NCBI GenBank assembly: GCA_963536495.1
Contig: CAUTAF010000002.1
Span: forward strand, 74,599 to 138,598
Source of the DNA: CAJPPJ01 sp963536495
GTDB lineage: Bacteria; Bacillota_I; Bacilli_A; RF39; UBA660
Reading direction: 5' to 3'
Length of the DNA: 64,000 nt
Position 1 is the first letter of the stretch. Each line of letters starts with the position of its first letter. A program made the position numbers and the translations under genes. The notes beneath the pieces were generated by a model. It saw nothing but the letters and a program-made list of their open reading frames with translations. It was not told the DNA's origin and made no database searches. Positions 27,680 to 34,860 of this stretch are shown piece by piece.

Positions 27680-28124
27680 TTAATACCTCCTTAATTTTAT
27701 TCATTATAAGATTGATAGTATTATCTGATATTAAATCTTCATAATATACAAATTCACATTCAGTTAACTCTTTTAATCCCATTATCATAGGACTATACTC
27801 TAAGTTTTTATCTAAAAAAACTATCATCTTCTTTTTTTGATTACTTGCCCATCCAATTTCAACATGAACTCCTCCACTAATTGGGTTACCTGGTATTGCT
27901 AAAAATAAATCACATTCACTTATAGCTTTAGTATCAGCTATAATACTTTCAGAAGGGCTAATATATTTTTCTCCCCACTCTTCCCTTTCTTGACTACAAA
28001 AATAATCTAAATTATTTTCTTTAAAAAAATTAATTATTTTTTCAAAAAACCAACGATTTTCTAAAATAATATCTGAATCTTCTTCACAAAATTGTGAAAA
28101 TGGAGATGCAAAAAATATTTTCAT
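27669..28124 (-). CDS. CMP hydrolase-like protein (MilB/BlsM type, deoxyribosyltransferase fold)
   Basis: This 151-residue protein belongs to the nucleoside 2-deoxyribosyltransferase fold. It begins MKIFFASPFSQF, and has REEWGEKYISPSES (47-60), the aspartate D72 in ECDLFLAIPG, and the nucleophile region GGVHVEIGWAS with E89. The combination REEWG...SP.E, AIPGNPISGGVHVEIGWAS and K-M-I-V, as I recall it, is the pattern of MilB of mildiomycin biosynthesis, which cleaves CMP and hydroxymethyl-CMP to the free base. It should release cytosine and ribose 5-phosphate. It lies 1 base after the DUF1846-MazG gene and overlaps the radical SAM gene. This is the strongest single marker for a cytosine-nucleoside pathway here. 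Confidence 0.78.
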   Translation of the reverse strand: MKIFFASPFSQFCEEDSDIILENRWFFEKIINFFKENNLDYFCSQEREEWGEKYISPSESIIADTKAISECDLFLAIPGNPISGGVHVEIGWASNQKKKMIVFLDKNLEYSPMIMGLKELTECEFVYYEDLISDNTINLIMNKIKEVLNVL

Positions 28125-28125
28125 A

Positions 28126-29442
28126 TTATTTATTTCCTTTCATTTCATCAAATTCTTTTTTGATATATTTATTTGTTCTATATATTTTTTCTTCTCTTAT
28201 TTTTTTTATTTTTTCTACTCCAAAATATTCTTCCATTTGAATAATCATATTATGAACATCAGCTATTTCTTCAATAACATTTGGTAAAAGTTTATTATTA
28301 TAGTCTTCTCTTTTATATTTACAAAGCGCTTGTATTAATTCTCCCATTTCTTCTATAAGAACATTACTTTGACAATCAAATCCCCAAAAATCAATATAGA
28401 ATTTTAAAAGAGCATTTGTTTCATTATCAGTTAAAGTTAAATCTTTTTTAATTAGTTCATAAATTCTAGTAGCTTCATCAAATTCTATTTGACCAACTTT
28501 ATTATTATTAAATTTTTTTACATACTCTTTATATCTACGTACTATTTCTTTTTTAGCATGTTTTTCGGCTATAGAAATATTTAAAATTCCACTTTCTATT
28601 TCGTTAATAAAAAATTCAATAATAGATTTTTTATCTTGATCACAATCTGGAACTAATGTTTTTAACAATAAAAATGTTTCTTTGTCTCTTTCATCAATAC
28701 ATCTAAGCTCAGCATATTTTTGTAAATATTCATAATCTATACAATCATTACCTCTAACATCACACATTGCCATAGACGCAGATAAGTTTATAGGATTATT
28801 AATTGAAAGTGTCGGTACTAAAAATGTTTCAATTTTTCTATAAGAAGAAATTTTTTTATTTTTATTTTCATAAGCTATTTGCGATATACATGTAGCAAAT
28901 TTTCCCGAGTTAGCTCCTGGACCAACTACAAATACTAATTTTTCTTTACACGGTATATATTCGTTTTTAAATATTCCATCTTTTGAAAAAACTTCTTTTA
29001 TATTATAAGGATAGTTTGAATCTTCAAACTGTTTATATACATTATAACCTAAGTTTTTTAGCTTTTTTATATAATTATCTATTTTAGAATTTTTTCTATA
29101 TCTCGTAATTGAAATATTAAATTTTATATTATCTTTAACAAAAACATTTATTAATCTTAACACTTCATCCATATATGACTTACAATTATCTTTTCTTTTT
29201 TTATTTTTTATAATTGATATTGAATTAATACATATTATCATCTCAAAATCAACATTTAAACTTTTTATTATTTCATATTTATTATCCGGATTATAACCTA
29301 CAAAAACTCTAGCTGCATGTTGATCATCAATTATTTTTCCACCAACTTCAATATATATTCTTTCTTTAATATCGTTTATAATTTCTAATATTTTTTCTTT
29401 TTCTTTTAAAAAATATTTTTTATTATCAAAATTTTTTTTCAT
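28126..29442 (-). CDS. DUF1846 domain fused to a MazG-like nucleotide pyrophosphohydrolase
   Basis: This 438-residue protein has two parts. Residues 1-310 match DUF1846: YIEVGGKIIDDQHAARVFVGY, EMIICINS, the P-loop-like VVGPGANSGKFATCISQ (172-188), FLVPTLSINNPINLS and the YAELRCIDERD segment. Free-standing DUF1846 proteins are about 490-500 residues, so the usual C-terminal region is replaced. Residues 355-425 form a MazG-like domain with metal-binding EEMGE (364-368) and EEIAD (391-395). MazG enzymes turn NTPs or dNTPs into NMPs plus pyrophosphate. As the first gene of the operon, next to a CMP hydrolase, the domain could supply CMP from CTP (inference). An aagga site lies 12 bases before the ATG. 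Confidence 0.8.
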   Translation of the reverse strand: MKKNFDNKKYFLKEKEKILEIINDIKERIYIEVGGKIIDDQHAARVFVGYNPDNKYEIIKSLNVDFEMIICINSISIIKNKKRKDNCKSYMDEVLRLINVFVKDNIKFNISITRYRKNSKIDNYIKKLKNLGYNVYKQFEDSNYPYNIKEVFSKDGIFKNEYIPCKEKLVFVVGPGANSGKFATCISQIAYENKNKKISSYRKIETFLVPTLSINNPINLSASMAMCDVRGNDCIDYEYLQKYAELRCIDERDKETFLLLKTLVPDCDQDKKSIIEFFINEIESGILNISIAEKHAKKEIVRRYKEYVKKFNNNKVGQIEFDEATRIYELIKKDLTLTDNETNALLKFYIDFWGFDCQSNVLIEEMGELIQALCKYKREDYNNKLLPNVIEEIADVHNMIIQMEEYFGVEKIKKIREEKIYRTNKYIKKEFDEMKGNK

Positions 29443-29600
29443 AATCCATAAGTTTCCTTCTTTGTTTCATAATATACCATTTTTATATATAAAAATCACT
29501 ATTTTTTATATATAATTTATTTTTTTAATAAAAAAAGCAATATTTTTATATAAAAATATATATTTTTTCATTTTTCTAAAAAAGATAAATTCAATTTAGA
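29443..29600. promoter_or_regulatory. Very AT-rich leader/promoter region of the nucleoside-type operon
   Basis: This stretch is almost pure A/T, with several imperfect palindromes built from tttttatatataaaaa and attttttatatataat. A TATATT box on the minus strand about 30 bases upstream of the start at 29442 is a possible -10. No clear -35, operator or riboswitch is recognisable. All 11 genes below it are packed with overlaps or gaps of 3 bases or less, so one promoter here probably serves the operon. Confidence 0.35.
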
Positions 29601-29632
29601 ATATCATCTCAAGGTAGTGAGGCATTATTTTT

Positions 29633-29770
29633 ATGATAAAAGATTTTGATATAGAGTTGAAAAACAAAATTGTTTTTGAATATTTTAATAACAAAGATTG
29701 GATTAGGTTGTTAGCTAAAAAATATAGTATTTCATATAATACAATTCAAAATTGAATTGATAAAAAATAA
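29633..29770 (+). pseudogene. Decayed IS3-family OrfA (helix-turn-helix) fragment
   Basis: An ATG at 29633 opens 40 codons ending in a helix-turn-helix typical of IS3 OrfA: LLAKKYSISYNTIQN, followed by TGA (29753-29755) exactly where the family has the tryptophan of NTIQNWI. A few codons later there is another stop. The rest of OrfA and all of OrfB are missing. It occupies the centre of the 441-base gap between the operon start and lysS. Because RF2 is present and other genes use TGG for tryptophan, I read the TGA as a mutation, not as a changed code. Confidence 0.6.
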
Positions 29771-29849
29771 AACAAAGTAATCAAATAAACTATATATAAT
29801 ACATGAGACAGAAAAAAAGAACGATCTTTATCTAGAAGAATTAGAAACA

Positions 29850-29877
29850 AAAAAACTTCCAAATTGGAAGTTTTTTA
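29850..29877. terminator. Terminator after lysS
   Basis: aaaaacttcc (29851-29860) and ggaagtttttt (29866-29876) form a strong stem. On the minus strand a T-run follows the lysS stop at 29884. Confidence 0.85.
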
Positions 29878-29883
29878 TTATAT

Positions 29884-31353
29884 TTATTTTTCTGGTCTCA
29901 TAAGTGGAAACATTACTACATCTTTTATATTATCTGCGTTTGTCAAAAGTTGAACCATTCTATCTATTCCAAGTCCCCATCCAGATATTGGAGGCATACC
30001 ATATTCCATAGCTGAAATATAATCATAATCCATATCCATAGCTTCTTCATCACCCTCATTTTTAAGTTTAAGTTGATTAAGAAGTTTTTCTTCTTGTTCT
30101 ATTGGATCAACTAACTCAGAATAAGCATTAACAACTTCTGCTCCATTTATTACTAATTGAAATCTATCAGCAATTTGCTTATTATCATCATTTGCTCTTG
30201 CAAGTGGAGATAAACTAATTGGATGTTCAGTTAAATATATTGGCCCAACAATATGAGGTCTTGCAACTTTCTTATATAGATAATCTATTAAATTACCATA
30301 ACCTAGATTTTCTATTGGAGTATCACTATCTAACTCAATATTATCTTCTTTTATTTTAGCTAATAATTTTTCTTTTGTATCATAAACATTTATATCAATA
30401 TTTGAATATTTCATTACTAAATCTCTAAATGAATAAGTTGGCCATTCTCCAGAAAAATCTATTTCTTTACCATCTATTGTTAAAGTTAAAGTACCAAATA
30501 TTTTTTGTATTATATGTTGTAGAAGTTCTCTAATAAACTTCATATTATCTTTATAATTAAAATATGCTTGATAAACTTCCATCATAGTAAAATCTTGTAA
30601 GTGAGTAGCATCCATTCCTTCATTTCTAAAGCATCTTGCTATTTCATAAACTTTATTAATACCAGCTACTACTGCTCTTTTTAAATACATTTCTGGTGCT
30701 ATTCTTAAATAAACATCAATATCAAGCGCATTGTGATGAGATAAAAATGGTCTTGCTGCAGCTCCAGAATTAGCTGTTGTTAATATAGGAGTTTCTATTT
30801 CATAATAACCATGACTATCTAAATAATTTCTTACTTCTCTAATAAATAAGAAACGTGTTTTAAATCTATCTCTTGTTTCTTCATTAGTAATCAAATCTAC
30901 ATATCTTTGACGATATTTAAGTTCTTGATCACTTAAACCTAAAAATTTTTCTGGTAGTGGTTTTAAAGCTTTACCTAAAAATTTAAAGCTATTTGCCCTT
31001 AAAGTTTTTTCTCCTGTATGAGTTGTGAATATCTCTCCTTCTACACCTATAAAATCTCCAATATCTATAAATTTATTAAAAAAGTTATATTCTTCTTCAC
31101 CTAATAAATCTTTTTTAAAAGATATTTGAAAATCAGAATCAATATCTCTTAATTTTAAGAAACTAAGTTTACCCATATTTCTAACAAATACTATTCTACC
31201 AGCTACTTTAACACCAGTAGTACCATCTTCTAAAACAGAAGCTTCTTTTAAACTATGTGTTACTTCATATCTATCAGGATAAGCTTGTCTATTTTTTCTT
31301 ATTTCATCTAATTTTTCTCTTCTAATAATTTCTTGTTCTGAAAATGTTCTCAT
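29884..31353 (-). CDS. lysS: Lysyl-tRNA synthetase, class II
   Basis: LysRS charges tRNA-Lys. The 489 residues comprise an N-terminal OB-fold anticodon-binding domain (VKVAGRIVFVRNMGKLSFLKLRD) and the class II catalytic domain: motif 1 around YLDSHGYYEIETPIL, motif 2 FRNEGMDATHLQDFTMMEVYQAY, and motif 3 ending GWGLGIDRMVQLL. Length is standard. The ATG overlaps the RDD gene stop (TAATG), and the gene ends the division/tRNA operon that starts at ftsB (divIC). Confidence 0.98.
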   Translation of the reverse strand: MRTFSEQEIIRREKLDEIRKNRQAYPDRYEVTHSLKEASVLEDGTTGVKVAGRIVFVRNMGKLSFLKLRDIDSDFQISFKKDLLGEEEYNFFNKFIDIGDFIGVEGEIFTTHTGEKTLRANSFKFLGKALKPLPEKFLGLSDQELKYRQRYVDLITNEETRDRFKTRFLFIREVRNYLDSHGYYEIETPILTTANSGAAARPFLSHHNALDIDVYLRIAPEMYLKRAVVAGINKVYEIARCFRNEGMDATHLQDFTMMEVYQAYFNYKDNMKFIRELLQHIIQKIFGTLTLTIDGKEIDFSGEWPTYSFRDLVMKYSNIDINVYDTKEKLLAKIKEDNIELDSDTPIENLGYGNLIDYLYKKVARPHIVGPIYLTEHPISLSPLARANDDNKQIADRFQLVINGAEVVNAYSELVDPIEQEEKLLNQLKLKNEGDEEAMDMDYDYISAMEYGMPPISGWGLGIDRMVQLLTNADNIKDVVMFPLMRPEK

Positions 31354-31967
31354 TATACCTCCACTACACTTGTTTTTGCTATTATATCATGTATTGCTTG
31401 TTTCTTAATTAAAAATACTAAGAAATTAATTATCATAAAAGTTAAAGTTACTGGTGTTATATATTTTATATATAAAGAAAATAAAGAATAATTAATTCCT
31501 GATATTAAATATAATACAAAAGATGTACAAATAAAGTTTCTTGCTAACTCTTCTCTTATTAATAAGTTAGATAAACTTTGATATTCCACTTTAATCTTAA
31601 AAATTTTTTTAAATAGTGTTTGACCATCGTTAAAAAATGGGAAAACTACAAAATATACTATAGTTAATAACAGTATAATAATTTTTTGTGATAAGAAATA
31701 TAAACTGTATCTATGTTTATATTGAGCTTTTTTAGTTTCTTCACTTAAATTTTTAATTCTATTTTCTAATTCTAAAGCTTTCTTTGCATCACTAATTGAT
31801 GTTTTACTAAAATATTCTCCTGTTAGTTCAACTATTTCTTGACTATAATTTTTAAATTCTTCACTTACTTTTTTATCATTTGATTGAATTGGTCTTGTTA
31901 AAAATACTACTAAAACAATCAAAACTATAGTGTCAAAAATATATGCTCCAACTCTTTTTATACCCAT
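31353..31967 (-). CDS. RDD family membrane protein
   Basis: This 204-residue protein starts with the RDD signature GIKRVGAYIFDTIVL and has four membrane helices (about 10-22, 92-108, 140-160 and 170-192), with a coiled soluble stretch between helices 1 and 2 and FFNDGQTLFKKIFKIKV before helix 3. RDD proteins are poorly characterised membrane proteins, some of which are implicated in ion exchange. It sits between dus (1-base gap) and lysS (1-base overlap). Confidence 0.8.
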   Translation of the reverse strand: MGIKRVGAYIFDTIVLIVLVVFLTRPIQSNDKKVSEEFKNYSQEIVELTGEYFSKTSISDAKKALELENRIKNLSEETKKAQYKHRYSLYFLSQKIIILLLTIVYFVVFPFFNDGQTLFKKIFKIKVEYQSLSNLLIREELARNFICTSFVLYLISGINYSLFSLYIKYITPVTLTFMIINFLVFLIKKQAIHDIIAKTSVVEV

Positions 31968-31968
31968 A

Positions 31969-32937
31969 TTATAAAGTCTCCTTAAATGTTTTTAGTAAGT
32001 TTATTATATCACAAATATTGTTAATTTTATTTATTTCAACTTTTATTTCTTTAGAATTTTTTATACCTTTTAAATAAAATCCTAGTATCGACCTCATTTC
32101 AAGTACAACTTGTCTTTCATCTTTTTCTTCTAAAGCATATTTTATATGTTTTAATGCTATATCAATTATTTCTTTTTCAGTCTTGTTATCTGGAATTTTA
32201 TCATAAATTAAATAATCATTTATCTCTTTAAAGATATATGGTTTACCTAATGATCCTCTTCCTATCATTAATCCATCAACTTTGGAATAATCTAATTTTT
32301 CTTTTGCATCTTTATAGTTTTCAATATCACCATTTCCTATAACAGGAATATTTACTGTTTCTTTAACTTTTCTTATTAAATCCCAATCAGCTTTACCACT
32401 ATATCCTTGACTTCTAGTTCTACCGTGTATAAATATTGCTTTAGCACCATTTAATTCTACTATTTTTGCTATTTCAATACAGTTTATTGAGTTTAAATCC
32501 CAACCTGTTCTAATTTTTACAGTCAATGGTATATCTATAGCACTACTAACTTCTTTTACTATTTCTCCAATTAACTCTGGATATTTCATAAGTGATGATC
32601 CAGCTTTTGATCTAATAGCAATTTTAGGAACTGGACATCCCATATTAATATTAAGCATATCTGGTTTGATCAGTTCGCATACTTTAACTGCTGCTTCTTT
32701 TAAACTCTTAGCTGAATCACCAAATAATTGAATACAAACAGGTCTTTCTTTTTCATCTATCTGTAACATTTTCATAGTTTTATTATTATCATAAAGAATA
32801 GCTTTATCACTTATCATTTCACTAACCACAAGACCACAATCATATTCTTTACATAATTTTCTAAAAGCTAAATCTGTAAAACCAGCCATAGGTGCTAATA
32901 CTAAATTGTTTTTTAATTCTACATTACCTATCTTCAT
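31969..32937 (-). CDS. dusB: tRNA-dihydrouridine synthase (DusB type)
   Basis: This FMN enzyme reduces uridines in the tRNA D-loop. The 322 residues show LAPMAGFTDLAFRKL at the N-terminus, CIQLFGD, the NINMGCPVPKI catalytic-cysteine motif, LTVKIRTGWD, and FIHGRTRSQGYSGKADW for FMN and substrate contacts. It lies between ftsH and the RDD gene, an arrangement like the tilS-ftsH-dus-lysS region of B. subtilis. No Shine-Dalgarno lies directly upstream: the only ggag is 30 bases away at the end of ftsH, with a hairpin in between. Confidence 0.94.
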   Translation of the reverse strand: MKIGNVELKNNLVLAPMAGFTDLAFRKLCKEYDCGLVVSEMISDKAILYDNNKTMKMLQIDEKERPVCIQLFGDSAKSLKEAAVKVCELIKPDMLNINMGCPVPKIAIRSKAGSSLMKYPELIGEIVKEVSSAIDIPLTVKIRTGWDLNSINCIEIAKIVELNGAKAIFIHGRTRSQGYSGKADWDLIRKVKETVNIPVIGNGDIENYKDAKEKLDYSKVDGLMIGRGSLGKPYIFKEINDYLIYDKIPDNKTEKEIIDIALKHIKYALEEKDERQVVLEMRSILGFYLKGIKNSKEIKVEINKINNICDIINLLKTFKETL

Positions 32938-32948
32938 TTTAAATTAAA

Positions 32949-32969
32949 AGTAAGTTATAACAACTTACT
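32949..32969 (-). promoter_or_regulatory. Hairpin between ftsH stop and dus start
   Basis: On the minus strand AGTAAGTT, loop GTTAT, AACTTACT forms an 8-bp stem that includes the ftsH stop codon. It lacks a proper T-run. Folding it would bring the ggag inside the last ftsH codons to about 11 bases from the dus ATG at 32937. It may work as a ribosome-site bridge or a weak attenuator. Confidence 0.45.
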
Positions 32970-34860
32970 CTCCTTTTTTATTTTTAATTACTTTTTTAGA
33001 TTCTTCTTTTAATTCAGTGTTTTCTTCTGGTAATTTACCAGTTTCTACTAAAGAATCTATTTCTTCTTTATTTAAAGTTTCTTTATCTAATAAAGTATTT
33101 GCTAAAAGTTTTAATAATTTATCATTTTCTTTTATTATCTTTTTAGCTTTTTCATAACATTCTTGAAGTATTTTTTGAACTTCTTGATCTATTTCTAACG
33201 CTACATGATCAGAATAATTTTTAACTCTTGCTTCTTCTCCTAAATAATAACCACTAGATCTATGCTCATATTGAACTGGTCCAAGTTTACTCATTCCATA
33301 TTCAGTAACTATAGATCTTGCTATTTTAGTAGCTTTTTCAAAATCATTATGTGCTCCTGTTGTTACATCTTCAAAATATATCTCTTCTGATGCACGTCCA
33401 CCAAATAAACCTACAATTCTTTCTAAAAGTTCATTTTTAGTTGCTAAATATTTTTCTTCCTTAGGTAACATTAGTGTATATCCACCAGCATCTCCTCTTG
33501 GAATAATAGTGATTTTATGAACTTGTTCTGCATCTTTAAGTTTAATACCTATTACAGCATGACCAGCTTCATGATATGCAACAACTTTCTTTTCGTGATC
33601 TGTATATTTTTTAGAATTTTTAGATGGTCCACCAATCACTCTATCAGTAGCTTCATCTATTTCTAACATTGTTATTTGATCTTTATTTCTTCTAACAGCT
33701 AAAAGCGCTCCTTCATTTAAAACATTTTCTAAATCAGCTCCACTAAAGCCTGGAGTTCTAGCTGCTATATTTTTTAAATCTACTTCTTTTGCTAAAACTT
33801 TATTTTTAGCATGTACTTTTAAAATATCTAATCTTTCATCTTTATTAGGTAAATCAACTGTTACTTGTCTATCAAATCTTCCTGCTCTAAGTAAAGCTGG
33901 ATCTAATACATCAGCTCTATTTGTTGCACCTATTACAATAACACCTTCATTATCTTCAAATCCATCCATTTCACTAAGTAATTGGTTTAAAGTTTGTTCT
34001 CTTTCATCGTGTCCTCCACCATTTCCAGATCCTCTTCTTCTACCAATAGTATCTATTTCATCGATGAATATTAAACATGGTGCTGCTTTTTTAGCTTCTT
34101 TAAATAAATCTCTTACTCTACTAGCTCCAACTCCAACATATAATTCTAAGAAGTCAGATCCACTCATATAGAAAAATGGCACTCCAGCTTCTCCTGCTAC
34201 AGCTTTAGCAAGTAAAGTTTTACCAGTTCCTGGTGGACCTACTAATAAAAATCCTTTAGGAATTCTTGCTCCCATAATTTTAAATTTTTTAGGATTTCTT
34301 AAGAAGTCTATCATTTCTTCTACTTCTTCTTTTTCTTCTTTTAATCCTGCTACATCTTTAAACTTAAATTTTGGTTTTGTACTAAGTTTTGCTGTACTTT
34401 TACCAAAATCTAAACCTTTAGCTCCAGATTGCAACTGACTAGTAAGAAACCAACCTGCTACTCCTAAAATCAATATTAATGGGGCAAAATTTAAGAACAC
34501 TGCAAGTAATTCATTATTACTTGTATCAGGTTTTACAGTTAAATTATATTGCAATTCTTTTTTATCATTTTTAACTGATAATTCTTTTAATGTATTATCA
34601 GATAACGGTGTTTTTACAATAAATTTATCGTAGTTTTTAGCATTCTTTAATTTACCAGTTATTACATATAATGAATTTTTTTGATTCGGAGTTACTTCTA
34701 TTTCTTCTACCTTATTTTCATTTATATTCTTTAATAATTCTGAATAAGTCATATCTTTATGATTATATCTAGTAAACATATATACTATAAATACTACTAC
34801 AGCTATAGATATAAGACTAATATATGGTATTAATGATTTATTAAATTTTTTATTTTTCAT
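32965..34860 (-). CDS. ftsH: ATP-dependent zinc metalloprotease FtsH
   Basis: This 631-residue membrane AAA protease has an N-terminal helix (13-31), an extracytoplasmic domain, a second helix (about 118-137), the AAA domain with Walker A GPPGTGKT, pore loop FYMSGSDF, Walker B CLIFIDEID and SRH ATNRADVLDPALLRAGRFD, and the peptidase zinc motif HEAGH with the third ligand in EKATKIARS. It degrades misassembled membrane proteins and regulators. Its start overlaps tilS by 4 bases. Confidence 0.98.
   Translation of the reverse strand: MKNKKFNKSLIPYISLISIAVVVFIVYMFTRYNHKDMTYSELLKNINENKVEEIEVTPNQKNSLYVITGKLKNAKNYDKFIVKTPLSDNTLKELSVKNDKKELQYNLTVKPDTSNNELLAVFLNFAPLILILGVAGWFLTSQLQSGAKGLDFGKSTAKLSTKPKFKFKDVAGLKEEKEEVEEMIDFLRNPKKFKIMGARIPKGFLLVGPPGTGKTLLAKAVAGEAGVPFFYMSGSDFLELYVGVGASRVRDLFKEAKKAAPCLIFIDEIDTIGRRRGSGNGGGHDEREQTLNQLLSEMDGFEDNEGVIVIGATNRADVLDPALLRAGRFDRQVTVDLPNKDERLDILKVHAKNKVLAKEVDLKNIAARTPGFSGADLENVLNEGALLAVRRNKDQITMLEIDEATDRVIGGPSKNSKKYTDHEKKVVAYHEAGHAVIGIKLKDAEQVHKITIIPRGDAGGYTLMLPKEEKYLATKNELLERIVGLFGGRASEEIYFEDVTTGAHNDFEKATKIARSIVTEYGMSKLGPVQYEHRSSGYYLGEEARVKNYSDHVALEIDQEVQKILQECYEKAKKIIKENDKLLKLLANTLLDKETLNKEEIDSLVETGKLPEENTELKEESKKVIKNKKGE

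Noticed and set aside
26672..28124. RiPP (sactipeptide-like) cluster around the radical SAM/SPASM gene.
   Set aside because: No small precursor-peptide gene with a ribosome site is visible nearby, and the flanking CMP hydrolase-like and GT-B genes fit a nucleoside pathway better.
27669..29442. Phage-defence system built on nucleotide depletion (MazG plus nucleoside hydrolase).
   Set aside because: These two genes are locked into an operon with biosynthetic aminotransferases and acyltransferases; no sensor or effector typical of defence islands is seen.
29633..29770. UGA read as tryptophan (mycoplasma code), suggested by NTIQN-TGA-I in the OrfA fragment.
   Set aside because: prfB is intact with a UGA frameshift site, conserved proteins in the window have TGG tryptophans and normal lengths, and the fragment has other stops.
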